A stretch of 64,000 nucleotides of DNA, taken from NCBI GenBank assembly GCA_036365515.1, contig CM070876.1, forward strand, positions 123,708,810-123,772,809, read 5' to 3'. Origin of the DNA: Torymus aiolomorphi (lineage: Eukaryota > Arthropoda > Insecta > Hymenoptera > Torymidae). Within the stretch, counting starts at the first letter, position 1. Each line of letters starts with the position of its first letter. The position numbers and the translations under genes were made by a program. This document shows positions 51,883-63,837 of the stretch, in pieces. The notes under the pieces are model-generated. The model saw nothing but the letters and a program-made list of their open reading frames with translations. It did no database searches and was not told the origin of the DNA.

Positions 51883-53484
51883 ATGACATCCAGTATAAAA
51901 ATTGGAGGCGACGTCGTCACAATAAATCCGCTGTTAATTTTTCAGCGAATTTCTTTGAATTTAAAAAATCAAGAAGATATGAAAAAGTATCTGCAATATG
52001 AACTCGCACATTCCCACTTTCTCTGTTTGATGAGAATAAAATGCGCAAAACGTCAAAATCCACTTTTTATGACAATTTTGAGTATTTACCTCAGCCTCCA
52101 GTAATAAATGCAAACGACATTTTTGTTCTTGACGGCGGCAGTCTGCGGCACCATGTTGTTTGGCAACGCAACCTCCTTTTCAAAGAAATTATTGATAAAT
52201 ATGTTCCGTACGTACAACAATATAAGAAAGCAACATTAGTATTTGATGGATATCCCGAGGATACAAGCAGTAATTTGAAAACGTGGGAGCGATTGAGACG
52301 GCACATTGTTACGGCAACGTAACAATGTATCTCGAGAAATTCATTTTGATGAGAACACAAAAATCACTGAAAAGCAGGCGAATTTTTTGTCAAATAATAG
52401 CAATAAGAAAAGGCTTATTAGTATGCTTTCTGTTGAATTACAAAATGCTGGATTTGAAACTAAGATAGCTGAAGAAGATGCAGATTCATTAATTATCGAA
52501 ACAGCGGCAAATCTGACTGCAGTAAATAACATTATTATAGTTGGGGACAATGTAGATTTAATTGTACTCCTAACGCAATTGATTCCCAGTACAAAGAATA
52601 TTTTCTTATTGAAAAAAGGAAAAGGACGAGATGTAGATCAATGGTACTCCAATAACAGCTTTAAATATCCAGAGTTATCAAAATATGTAACTTTTTCTCA
52701 CGCTGTATCGGGCCGTGATACAGTCTCTTCATTTTATAAACAAGGGAAGAATAAATTATGAAAAATATTTAATTCTAATTCTGATTATCTGAAATTAATA
52801 GATACTTTTTATAACAAAAATGCTCTTCATGAACAAATTACGAAGAATACGTATCAAATTATTTCTTTGCTATATTGCAATAAAACAGAAGGCACGCTCA
52901 ACGAACATCACTTTGAGTATTTTAAGCGATCTACATCTCGAGCTTCATTTCAATTAGAAAATCTTACTCCAACTGAAGGAGCTGCCAAACAACATACCTT
53001 CAGAGTTTATTTACAATTGCAAAAATGGTTGGGCCGTTGCCCAATCGTCGTTACGACTTCGATGTGACTCAGTGGGGCTGGAAAGTCTCAGATAATATGC
53101 TAATGCCAGTGTATACTATGGAACCCTTGATACCAGAGAAAATTATAAAAAAAATATCTTGTAGCTGTAAAGGTGCTTGCAAGTCTAAAGCATGTGGCTG
53201 TAAAAAAAAATTTCCTCAAATGCACGAGCGTTTGCAAACACTGTTACTCAACTCACTGTGAAAATTTCGAAACTCCTGCTGAAATCGAAATAGATGAAGA
53301 CTATCTTGATGATTGCGACAAATTTCTTGACGAACATATTGATCAGTCAGAATTTGAAAATGTTGATGAAGATTCTTCTGATGCTTTTAACATACTTCTT
53401 CACGAAAATGTGGAAGAAATAGATCAAGAAAGTGAATCAGAACACAATCGAACGAAGAGAAGGAGAATTTTATTGAATGAATAA
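51883..53484 (+). pseudogene. PIN/FEN-like nuclease plus CXC-motif protein, decayed
   Basis: About 530 codons are spread over at least five frame changes. The visible order is: a short lead (GGDVVTINPLLIFQRISL); an acidic core beginning FVLDGGSLRHHVVW (52115) and LVFDGYP (52240); EEDADSLIIE (52472) and GDNVDLIVLL (52543); SGRDTVSSF (52708); a helical region; WGWKVSDNMLMPVYT; and the cysteine motif CSCKGACKSKACGCKKKF (53158) continuing as C-x3-C-x2-C after a frame change. A Glu/Asp-rich tail ends in KRRRILLNE. The spaced acidic blocks resemble PIN/FEN nucleases, and the cysteine block resembles the tesmin/TSO1 CXC domain. Similar proteins are, to my knowledge, multi-copy in arthropods with no agreed function. 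Frame changes lie near 52015, 52300, 53040 and 53215 (A-run), and a TGA at 52759. Function in transposition is inference. Confidence 0.7.
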
Positions 53485-53562
53485 TTTGTACAATTTTCAT
53501 ACACTTGTGATTTTTTAAATACATGAATTTATTTTTATATCTTTTTTTATGTCTTTTAAAAG

Positions 53563-56500
53563 CGTCATACTTATACCTGCGTCCCTTCGAAATATACCGT
53601 TACATTTCAAAACTTTGGAAAGTAATTCAGTGCTTTGAATTTTCGGATTTATAATTTAATATTATAAACACGTGCAGTTATAAATGCAATAAATAATTGT
53701 GCATATATATTTTAAAATAAATGGAAAAAAAATTGGAAAATCCAGCAACAAATATATAATATAAATATGATTAATAAGGCAAAAATTGAGGTATTGCACG
53801 ACAAATATTGTAGTTATAGTAAAAGATAATTTAAATGTCGAATAAAGTAAAGAAAATATGGGAAAGTAAATAAAAATGAGGTGTTCCCGGGTCTATTTAG
53901 CTTCTAAGGCAAGAATAAATATTATATGAATTATGAGATATTAAAGATTGAGCAAGCGCGAGTCATTTTGAATGCACGAAATGCGCGCAGCACTTCCCCC
54001 CACACCGCTGGCAGCTCCAGAGCTGCCGCTCTCTGCGTCCGCACGCTTCGCACTTTATTATTAAATTTCGAATACTACAAACCAATGAAACATATCCTAG
54101 TATTTTTTTATTGAAAATATAGACATTCAACGTTAACATGTGTTAAGCTCAGTGCTCTACGACGTTTACTCCGCCTTCCAGATTTTTAAAAAATAAAATT
54201 ATCTCGGCTCCTGATAGTGGTAGAAATTTTTTTTTTTTTCAAAATTCGTGAAAAAATGCCAGGAATCTATTCCCGTAACTGTCATTTCCACAAAATAAAA
54301 ATTGAGAAAATTATTCAAATAAATACATATCTAAAAATGTGCAATAGTTTCAAGGTCACTTTTTGACCCTTTAAATAAATAAAATCGATACAGTTTTTCA
54401 ATAGCATGGTAGTACAACTCTTTGAGAACAAAATAAGCCCTGAACCGTTTCTCTAGCACCATTCCCTGAGAAGATCTAACGAACTTATGAGAGCACCTTT
54501 TTTCAATTAATTCAGATAACTCGATAAATATTCAATATTTTTTAATTTTTCAAAAAAGCATTTTTTTATCTTACCATGAGCTATATTTACCGCAAATAAC
54601 AAGTATGGTAATGTTATAGTTAATGAGATCTAGAGAACCCGATTTTTATCGGTTCTTTCGATATAACTCGAATAATACGATAAATATCGATAAATTATAA
54701 TAGAGCATTTTGATAGATATTTTTTAATACCTATAATTTTCTCAGCTAACTTTCTTCGGTAGAAGCTATATTTTTTTAGTTATTTACGAAAAACCGTTTT
54801 TGTACACTTTGCCAATTTTTTTGGTTATGTTCGCTACTTAGGATCGAATTTAATGAAAAAGAAACTCATTTTTAAATTTAATTTCCTATACGCTCATATT
54901 TTTTTTACTCTATTGGGAATTCCTGTCATCAGTTGTCTATAATGCCTAGACTAGTATCAATTAAAAATTAGAGCCAATGCAACTATTTATAGTGGACTTA
55001 TAGGTATAAATATTGTTAAAGAATTTATGCAAAAATTTAGTATTCTACATTTAAGTAGCCCACCGGAACTGCAAACCATCAGGCCCGCCAAGTATGTATG
55101 GGAGATCGGGGGACCACCCCTGCCAGAGCAGCTCTAGACTTCTCTTGTCCTCCCAAGATGCGCAATATTATAGAAAGTTCAGAATTGGGAAAGAATAATG
55201 AAAAATAGTGATGTGTTGGTCTATGTAATTTTTTATACAGGTTTTCACTTTTCATAACTATCTGAAAAAATTCTTATGAATTTTAGAAATAAAAAGAAGG
55301 CATTATAGTTATAAAATTTAAATAATTTTCGCCCACACGGGCGTAAAGTGCGTAGGATCTATAAAGCTTTGTAGGATTATATGAGCTATTGGGCCTCTTG
55401 GGCGTTAAGTGCCCGCTGGCTGAATAATTTTGAAGTTACAACGTGGGCGTAAAATGTAATTTCCCACACGAGATACGAAAATTTCTATTATGTCAGTCAA
55501 GTTAACTTATGACCGGTACTTGACTACAATAAATTGATTTCAGTACTTTCTTGTGTTTAATTTGTCTAGAAAAATGAACAAATTTGAATACATTTCTGAA
55601 AACAGTCATACAGATTTTCCGAGAGTTATTTGCATTACTTGACTATCGATAATTGGTTTCACAACTTTCGCTCGTTTGATTTGCAGTGAACAATTTGAAT
55701 GTACTTACATATAATTAGCTCAGCATACATTGACTCAAAGAAGTAGAAGACCTTCTTACTAGTATTTATTTGATTTCTTCTAAAAAATCATAAATATTAT
55801 TTTATAGATATTATACAGAAAAAACTTCTATACTTGCCTTATTTTATACTTTCGTAGAAAGTTTTATTATAGCAATATTATTATTTGTACAGTCATGAAA
55901 AAAATTATTACCATTTGTAGAAAGTGCTTGTTGAAAAGATGAGATTAAAATAAATAAAAGAACTATAGACAAATTGTGTTCTTAGAATATACTTAAAAAA
56001 TTAGTTTTTTAAAGAACCTGTTGATTGTTTTGAAAAAATATTTAAGCTTTCATTAAAGTTGTTGGTACAGAGTTTTACGGATATTGAGATAGAATGAGAG
56101 AGAGCAGAAGGGGGAATAAAAAGGGGAAGGGAGCGAGAGAGAGCGAGAGAGTGGGGGAGAAAGAGACGGAGGGAGAGAGAGGGCGAGAGAGAGGTAAATT
56201 ATTCACAAAAAACTTCTATACTTGCCTTATTTAATACTTTCGTAGAAAGTTTTATTAACAATATTATTATTTGTACTGTCATAAAATTATTACTATTTGT
56301 AGAGAGTGCTTGTTGAATAGATGAGATTACAATAAATAACAAGACTAGACAAATTGTATTGTTAGAATATCCTTAAAAAATTAGTTCTTTAAAGGACGTG
56401 TTGATTGTTTTGAAAATATATTTAAGTTCTTCATTAAAGTTTTTGATACAGGGTTTGACGGATATTGAGAGAGACGGACAGAGGAAGAGGGCGAGGGGCA

Positions 56501-57010
56501 AAGAAGGGAGAGAAAGGGGGAGAAATAGAGAGAGGGCGGGAGAGAGAGAGACTAATACTTGCCTTAGTTTAAACTTTTGTAAAATGTTTTTTTAGATAGA
56601 TTTCACAACTTTATAAGAGAAAATAATAATTACATAGTGTAAAAACGTTATGAGAGGTTCCCGTATGGGAAAAAAGAAATGTATGAAACCGTATATAACC
56701 GTATAAATCTGTATAAGAACGTATAAAACCAGATCTAAACATTGGTTTTTGGACAAATTTATACGTTTTAATACGTTGTGATACGTTTCAATGTGGTTTC
56801 ATATGGTTTCTAACATTTTAATACAGTTTTCTACGATTTGCAATGATTTTATACAATTTCATACGGTTTTTTACGTTTTTCAGAATTTATAAAACGTAAA
56901 AAACGTAGAAACGTAATTACGTTTTTATAAACATAAAAACATAATCTATTTATTTATTTTTCTATTTATTTTTTTTTTATTTTGTATGAAAATGTATTAA
57001 ACTGTATAAA
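53563..57010 (-). repeat. Right inverted arm of the large element
   Basis: 3.45 kb. It lacks the MITE and has two of the CT/GA-tract tandem units (56085-56560). About 130 bases near 54935-55060 replace the ~450 non-shared bases of the left arm. Confidence 0.85.
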
Positions 57011-57726
57011 AGTGTATAAAACCGTATAAAAATGTAATAAATTTTAAAAAATCTACGGAAATATACGGAAATATACATTGTTATACTGTTTCTTATGTTT
57101 TTATTACATTAATCTTTTTACAAACTTGACATGGAAGAATTTCTGAATTGTAAGAAAATGTCTGAAAATGTATTAGTCTGTATAAAAATGTATAAAACTG
57201 TATAAAATATGTCCAAAAACCAATAGAAAGGTAAATTTTTATACGTTTTTATACCTTTTCCTACGGTTTCATACATTATTATTTTCATACGGGTTGTTAT
57301 AGTATATTATTAATAACATTATTAAATGGTAGTATAGTTATTCACAAAAGTTCTAAATTTCATTGTTTTTTTAAGGAGCTCGATAAAATGATTACATTAG
57401 TGAACTTTTTTGAAATAATATAATCGAACGTGTATTTTTTTGGTATGATATTATTTTTCTATAGAATGTCTTGTGGGTTGTTAAAAAAAAAAATTTATGT
57501 AGGAAATTTCTTATTTTGGGTATACACTAGCCGTCAATGCTGCTTTTAGTACAGACATAGTTTTCAGAATTAAAATTTAAATCTCTGATATCACCTGATC
57601 CTTTAGGTTTTACAAAATTTGAAGCTTAAAGTTGACTAAAAAGTATAAGTATTTCTCATGCCAACTACAATTTTCATAAAAGCAGTTGATGCAAAGTTTT
57701 TTCACAAAATACTCGTTGCAGTCCAT
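57011..57726. other. Spacer with a decayed repeat of the arm tip
   Basis: 57170-57300 repeats the GTATAAAACTGTATAAAA / GTCCAAAAACCAAT / TTTCCTACGGTTTCATACATT pattern found inside the arms, so the right end of the element may once have extended further. The rest is AT-rich and unassigned. Confidence 0.45.
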
Positions 57727-58342
57727 TGTTACGGGTGGTAGCTTCGCATACATAGCTGAAGCACAAAAACGAAGCAGCGATAGCTACAACTCAGCATTTT
57801 AGGTAAGGCGTGAAATAGTCACAGCGACTCGCCCGAACACGAAAATGCTTACGCCGGGACTTGGTCGCTAAGCCAGAGTTCGGAGACTCATCGGCAATAG
57901 CCCACTCATAGGCGATCAAAGAAAGGAGGGGACATATCAATCAGGACTATAAAAGCGGCAGCACTCCGCGAGGCGGTGGCTAGCCAAAGAGAGAGACCGG
58001 CGCTAGGACGACGCCCGAGAGAAGATCGAGGCTACAGCCAACGCTGCACGAGAGGAAATCAGCACGATCATCAACCCAGTCACCACGGACTCCCCGAGAC
58101 GATTGACAACGTCCTAATCCACCGAGCCACCAAGTCCGCTCCTGCCACCAACAATCTACCGCTTCGTGTACAACTAAATTAGGAGCGTCTCTCTCTCTCT
58201 CTCTCTCTCGCGATAATACTTTAACGACAATAAACTAAGTATTCATTCTATACATATATTCTCATATTATACTTCATTGTGCACCTTTCTGGGCTTATCA
58301 CCCGGACTGGCCACGAGAAATAGAACCCTCTCACACGTAACA
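57727..58342 (+). repeat. Gypsy 5' LTR
   Basis: 616 bases with 6-base inverted ends (TGTTAC / GTAACA). TATAAAAG at 57948-57955 and AATAAA at 58229-58234 mark U3/R/U5. A (TC)n run lies at 58185-58209. A 68-codon frame inside is not called. Confidence 0.85.
57948..57955 (+). promoter_or_regulatory. TATA box of the Gypsy LTR
   Basis: TATAAAAG in U3. Transcription would be expected to start about 25-30 bases downstream, in the CTCCGCGAGGCGG area. Confidence 0.6.
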
Positions 58343-58346
58343 TTTT

Positions 58347-58372
58347 CTGGTCTAGGTGCGGGGTTCTCGCGT
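58347..58372 (+). promoter_or_regulatory. Gypsy primer-binding site
   Basis: TGGTCTAGGTGCGGGGTTC begins five bases after the LTR. The complement reads GAACCCCGCACCTAGACCA, plausible as a tRNA T-arm plus acceptor with CCA. The tRNA is not named. Confidence 0.55.
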
Positions 58373-59175
58373 GAAGTATTGAAGATTATTATATATTTCA
58401 TATATTCGCGAGTGACGCACTACGTGGAAGGACGAAACGAAGAATGAGCGCGAAGTGGATGATCATTGTCATCGGCATCTGTTGGTAAGTAAAAATCTAA
58501 TTATCACATTAATTGTCCTTCGTGGGGAAACAAACGCGTGGCACAAGTTTCCATACAATTAAAACTAAATTCGGAACATAAACATAAATCGGAAATTTTT
58601 CAAAAAAAAAATATTTAGAAAGTATCGGTTGCGTTAATTCATCTAAAAAGATTGTTCTCTTTTCCACACTTCTCCTTCCTATCCCGGCGTATGCTTAGTA
58701 GCGACGCCTCCTTAGACAAGCTTAGTAGCGGTCACTCTATCTTGATCCTGGCGTAAGCTTAGTAGCGACGCTTCCTTAGAAAAGCTTAGTAGCGGTTACT
58801 CTACTCCATCCCTGGCGTAACCTTAGTAGCGACGTCTCCCGAGGTATGCTTCGTAGCGACCACTCTTTCCTTCGAGAATAGACAATCTTACGCGTGACAC
58901 CAGTTCTCGCATGAACAACGGCGGTAAACATATCTGGCGTGAAATAAAGAAAAGGGGAGGAAGACGGATGACTCTCCACAAATTAATAGACATAAACTCA
59001 CCCAGCAAAGGAAAACGCTGAATAGCCTACCTCAGAAATTGGAATTCGCGCCCACCATTAGCCAACGGTTTAATTTATTAATAGAATTTGCCGAGGAAAA
59101 CCTCCGTGAGAATAGAAAGACGTGTCACGGCGCAAGGCCAGAATCATCTTAATACCGTAGAGAATTCGCATTACC
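58373..59175 (+). other. Gypsy 5' leader with short repeats
   Basis: About 800 bases between primer site and gag. Near 58690-58860 a 20-base motif, GGCGTAAGCTTAGTAGCGACG and variants, recurs in alternating form six to seven times. Confidence 0.65.
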
Positions 59176-61500
59176 ATGTTGGACTTCAGGAAAAGAAAAA
59201 AAGATGCTACTGAAACCAACCGCGAGAAGGAGAGCACTTTTATTCACCTACAAGACGAAGCTAGCGAGCTAGACCCTAACCTCGGGCGGAATCCCCAATA
59301 TATGAAAGTCCTCGATGAGCAGCGCTATGTAGAAATAAAACCGACCCTACAAGCACAATTAGATATGCAATGTGCGATGACGACCGCAGAAGTCGCTTTA
59401 AATCACCCGCACCTGGACGCAATCAAGCGAGGACTAAATAAGCTCGATAAGGTGATAGGAATGGGCACCGAGACCTATAGCGAAGACGAGTCGGAAGTCG
59501 CCAAACGCACGTGCCTCCAGCTGGAGACATAGCAGCGGGAAGTAGAGGAAAGGCTCGAAGTTACCTCAGTTATATCATCAGAAGGGTTCGATAAAGGAGC
59601 AACTAAAACTAAGAACCAAGGGGTGCAAGGAGCCGGAGGGTCACTCACTCAATCCTCTTCTTCGGGAATATACTGGACACTAAGCCACCGCTCAAGCTCG
59701 AGCATCCGCAGCCCCGAGATCGAGACGCCTTCAGCGGGCCTCAAAAAGATACGTTCAAACCGGCGGATAATAGGCGACCAGGTAGGCGCTACGGAACCAG
59801 GGTAGAGCCACAAGCACTCCAGGATTTTGACTTCTGGGGAAAGGAAGAGAAATACGACCCTCAAATAGCACCGCTGTACGCGCACGCCCCCAGGTTTCTC
59901 ATGATCAACCAGGAAGCATCCTTCGTAGCCCGACAATGAAACGAAGACTACAATCTCGATTACGGGATGCGCTCGGGTTTTGATAATTCTGGTATAAGGA
60001 CCGTGCCTATATGGAGCAATTCGCTGACAGATACGGATACCCGCAAGCGTATCAGCCTCCGGCGGCACCAACATCCAATTTTCCCGAGAACACTCGGCGG
60101 GAGAGACCCTCTTCAGGGACACGAGATCTATCTGGGTCACTCATGCTGCACCAAGCATTAAATCTTATCCCCCTCTTTGACGGGAACCCCGACATGTTGG
60201 CTACTTTCTGCCAGGGCGTAAGAAGTGTACTTTACGCCTTTGGACCGACAGCAGAGTCATGGATATTTAACACCTTAGCTTCAAAATTTCGCGGTCCGGC
60301 AGCCGAAGGTTTCGCGACTCGGTTGACACAATATGCTTCGGTGGAAAGGCTTTTGGAGGACATGAACCTTCAATATAGCCATATCGGAGGGGCACATCAA
60401 ACTCTATCATAAATAAAAATAGTCAAACAAGGCCCCGCAGAAAGCGCAGGCAGCTATGGCCAGCGAGTAGAAATTCTACTCAACCGATTATTGATCTCCT
60501 ACGACGCCGATCGATCACTTGTAAACTCTGAGAGATTTACATTCAAAAATAGAGGACAACAAGAAACCTTGGAGCAGTTCCTGTTTGGGCTAAAGGGGGA
60601 GCTGCAGTATCAAGTCAGAGCAACTAACCCGACGAACTTGTGGGAGGCCATCACGGAGGCCGTCCGTATTGAACAAAAGACCGGAGCACGACGTGGGGAG
60701 TCGACTTATACCTATAAAGGATCGGAGCAAGCCACATCTACAGCAACGGTATTAAAAGAGCTGGCCAGAAAAATTTCCTCATTAAATACCGACGCCTTAC
60801 AGGATGCAAAAATCAGGCTCGCACCTGCTAGAGATGCCATTGTAATATTGTAGCCATTGTAATATGACCAATCATCGAACTGAAGAACGCCGGAGAGGGA
60901 ATGCCGATGCAAAATCGTGCGAATTCTGCCATGTACGGGGTCACACATACGAGGAATGTTACTCACTACAGAGAGCTCTAAGAAACGGTCGCGTCAGCAA
61001 GGAAAAGGCCGAGAAGAAAGCTGAAACCGCGCCACACGTAAATCAGACACCGGTCATTTACAAGGCCTATCCCGTGTCTCCGCCAGCACAGAACGCCTAC
61101 ACAGCACCACCGCCGAGGTCACATAGACCGAGCGAGCCACGAAATTTCGATAGACGAGAACCACGTAGATATCAGAGACGACACGGCCCAAATGATCGTA
61201 ATAACTACCGAAATCGAAATCACGATAGGGCACTCGATAGGAGGGATTATAACTAGCGACCTAACCGCAAACACAACGATAATTGGTCTCGAGGGGGTAA
61301 TGACAGCAACTATCGACACCGTAACGACAATAGGAACTACACCAATCGGGGAAACGATGGCGACCGCCGGAATGACTATGGAGACAGCAGAAGTAGAAGT
61401 TACGAAAGGCGCAGTCCAAACTATAATAACAACAATAATAACGGCAGGTTCAGCGATGACAGATGCCAGGAAGGCGGAGACGTGGCCAACAATTCTTTAA
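59176..61500 (+). pseudogene. gag: Gypsy Gag, broken
   Basis: ATG at 59176 begins a charged N-terminal region (stop TAG at 59530). After a degenerate stretch, the capsid-like part runs in one frame from 60011 to 60853, with FDGNPDMLATF near 60180, a TAA at 60410, and TLEQFLFGLKGELQYQV. After a frame change at about 60860 comes the knuckle CEFCHVRGHTYEEC (CX2CX4HX4C) near 60919, then an Arg/Asn-rich tail that ends at 61254. A second frame (61192-61500) is open by composition only. Gag would package element RNA. Confidence 0.8.
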
Positions 61501-62239
61501 ACTTGCAGGATGCTCGGTATCAGAATCCTGCCGGATCGAGCAATTAGCTGAAGTGGCAAATAAGGAAAAACCCAAGTACATGGTAAGGTTTGCCCAAGCA
61601 GGACGGAGGCCGCCGATAGTAAATTTGAGAAGCCCAGCGCTAAATAGAAACAAAGGCCGATTTTACATAGATACGGGAGCAGACCTATCATTAATTAAGC
61701 AACGTTGCATAAAAAAAGATGTCGACGTAGATGAGTATAGTAAGGTATCCATACGTGGTATCACTCCGGAAGAATGTGTGACCCTCGGACGCACTAATAT
61801 AAGTTTGAGTGGACTATTATGCGAGGCGCACATAGTGCCCGACAGTTTCCCCATCGAGACTGATGGACTTTTAGGTTGGAATACGTTGACCCGACATAAA
61901 GGGAGAATTAATGCCGCCAACAGATGTTTAGAATTCGGCCAATTAGTAATACCGTTCGAGAAAGATGAAGAGTTCATAATCCCTCCAAAGACGAGACAAG
62001 TTATTTACGCACGCGTGCAGAATATGGATAAAAAAGTTGGGTTCGTCCCATTGCAGAATTTAAGGCCCGGGCTATTATTCGTTAACTTCCTAACCGAAAA
62101 TAAAGAAGGCATGGCCTACGCATTATGCTATCATTTTAGCGAGGAATTGATAAGGATTAAAGCGCCGACCGTCACACTGGAGCCCTGCGAGGTGATGCGA
62201 GAAAATGACGGAATTCTTGATATCGATTATATTAATTAA
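61463..62239 (+). CDS. pol: Gypsy protease region (partial Pol)
   Basis: A 258-codon frame with the retropepsin active site FYIDTGADLSLIK near 61660, then ISLSGLLCEAHIVPD and the flap-side/second block IETDGLLGWNTL near 61853. It ends at 62239. The reverse transcriptase follows in another frame with a 35-base overlap (62205-62239), which could be a genuine frameshift arrangement or decay. Confidence 0.8.
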   Translation: MPGRRRRGQQFFKLAGCSVSESCRIEQLAEVANKEKPKYMVRFAQAGRRPPIVNLRSPALNRNKGRFYIDTGADLSLIKQRCIKKDVDVDEYSKVSIRGITPEECVTLGRTNISLSGLLCEAHIVPDSFPIETDGLLGWNTLTRHKGRINAANRCLEFGQLVIPFEKDEEFIIPPKTRQVIYARVQNMDKKVGFVPLQNLRPGLLFVNFLTENKEGMAYALCYHFSEELIRIKAPTVTLEPCEVMRENDGILDIDYIN

Positions 62240-63265
62240 AAATGAAGATGTCAAACTCGGCCAAGCTAAGGTGCTTCGAATGCACTCTGAGAAGGAAACA
62301 GACAGAGCTGCACAAATATTTAAAGCACTAGATTCCGATACATTAAAAGATTTTAACGCGGAGGAAATACAACATATCCAGAACTTAATAAAAGAGCGCC
62401 CGCACCTTTTTGGACTCCCCGGAGAAAAGTTAAAAGCCACACATTTGGTCACACACAAGATTGTGACAACTATGGACACATCCGTTCGCGTGAAGAGACA
62501 TCGGCATCCACCTGCGATTAAAGAGGAAATGTAGCGACAAATCGCACAATATTTAGAAGCTGGGATAATTAGGCCATCGGATAGTCCATACGCATCAATG
62601 ATGTGGGTTGTTCCAAAAAAGAGCGGTAAAAACGTCGAGAAAAGATGGCGAATGGTGACAGACTTTCGCCAATTAAATGAGGTAACAGTCGGCAATAGTT
62701 ACCCGCTCTCATTGACAACGGATATAATAGAATCAGTAGCATCGGTTAAGTACATCACAGTTGTAGATCTATAAACAGGCTCTTATCAGATTCCGATAGA
62801 CCACGAGGATGCTCACAAGACGGCCTTTGCAGGACCATATGGGCATTATGAGTATACCCGGATGGGCATGGGGCTACGAAATGCTCCCGCCACCTTTCAG
62901 GAGCTAATGGACCTTGTAGTAAGTGGCTTGCAGGGCATTGAGTTATACGTCTATCTGGATGACATTATCGTTTTCGCGGCAGACTTAGAGGAACACGGGA
63001 AAAGGTTTAGGCGCTTGATGAAAAGATTAGACGAAGCCATCGAACCGAGCAAGTGCCAATTTTTACAAAGAGAGGCTAGTTTTTTGGGGCACATCGTGGG
63101 AAATGGAAAAATCAGACCCGATCCAAAGAAAATTGAAACTGTTCGCAATTTCCCCGCCTCCACTAGCAAAAAGAAAATAAAACAGTTCCTAGGGTTAGCC
63201 GGATACTATCGCTGATTTGTGAAAGATTTTGCAAAAATTGCATGGCCACTCTCGAGGATGTTAAT
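62205..63265 (+). pseudogene. pol: Gypsy reverse transcriptase, broken and truncated
   Basis: One frame holds PHLFGLPGEKL, GIIRPSDSPYAS, WRMVTDFRQLNE, YITVVDL (first Asp, near 62755), HYEYTRMGMGLRNAPATFQ, YVYLDDIIVF (active-site DD, near 62945), SFLGHIVG and KIKQFLGLAGYYR. Stops occur at 62532 (TAG), 62772 (TAA) and 63213 (TGA). Similarity ends at KIAWPLSRM near 63255; RNase H and integrase are missing. Confidence 0.88.
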
Positions 63266-63837
63266 GGGGCTAGACACCTTTTTTTTGAGAAAAATCGATT
63301 TTTTTTTTGCTTTTCTTATAGGAAAACATCCATAGAATATGCTCCTTTTTACCCGAAAACGATATCTATTTTTTTTAAGATATTGATAAAATACTGATTA
63401 AACTATTTATCGATTTTTCACTGTAATTTCATTTTTTTTCAATATACAGTTTTTTCGACATACATACTTTTATTTTTTGGTAGAATTCTATTTTCTTTTA
63501 ATTGTTAATATATTTTATACTTTTTAATAAATCTACATTAATATATTTATAAATATAAATAAATACGCCGTAGAAATAAATCAATTTTATTAGAAAAAAT
63601 AACAGAAAAAACTGACAAAAATCAATCCGTGTATATAATTACGTGTAATTCATACTTTTCATGGTCGAAATATTTCTAATAATATAAAACAATTGAATAT
63701 AAACCATACATATATAAGAAAATTGAATACATAGAATAATTATTATATCTATCAAATAATATACCACAGTTTTATTGTATAGAACGATTTGGAGTAATCG
63801 GGCATGAACAACAGTAAGCCCCGTTACACTCAAAAAA
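63266..63837. other. AT-rich DNA, no gene seen
   Basis: T-rich and A-rich runs. The 93-codon minus-strand frame at 63639-63920 is AT-driven (Ile/Tyr-rich) and overlaps the hairpin. Confidence 0.4.

Larger units (their letters stand above)
46311..57010. mobile_element. Very-long-TIR element with a nuclease/CXC-type gene in the centre
   Basis: The left arm (46311-51206) returns reverse-complemented at 53563-57010, over matching blocks in the same order all the way out. Examples: GCAGGTATAAGTATGACG / CGTCATACTTATACCTGC at the inner ends; the GGAGGACAAGAGAAGTCTAGAGC block near 49290 against about 55130; CTACTTCTTTGAGTCAATGTATGC near 47927 against 55728; TTTATACAGTTTAATAC at the outer ends. The centre (51207-53562) holds a hairpin, a direct repeat and a single decayed gene. 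Arm lengths differ mainly because of a nested palindrome, a ~450-base non-shared block and one extra tandem unit on the left. No known transposase frame is seen. Confidence 0.85.
57727..63265 (+). mobile_element. Ty3/Gypsy retrotransposon, 3'-truncated
   Basis: A 616-bp LTR starts TGTTACGGG and ends CACACGTAACA. It is followed by a TGG-type primer site, a gag region with a CCHC knuckle, a protease and the first two thirds of an RT in Gypsy order. Similarity to an RT stops at about 63265, where AT-rich DNA starts; RNase H, integrase and 3' LTR are absent. Coding parts carry stops and frame changes, so the copy is dead. Confidence 0.9.
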
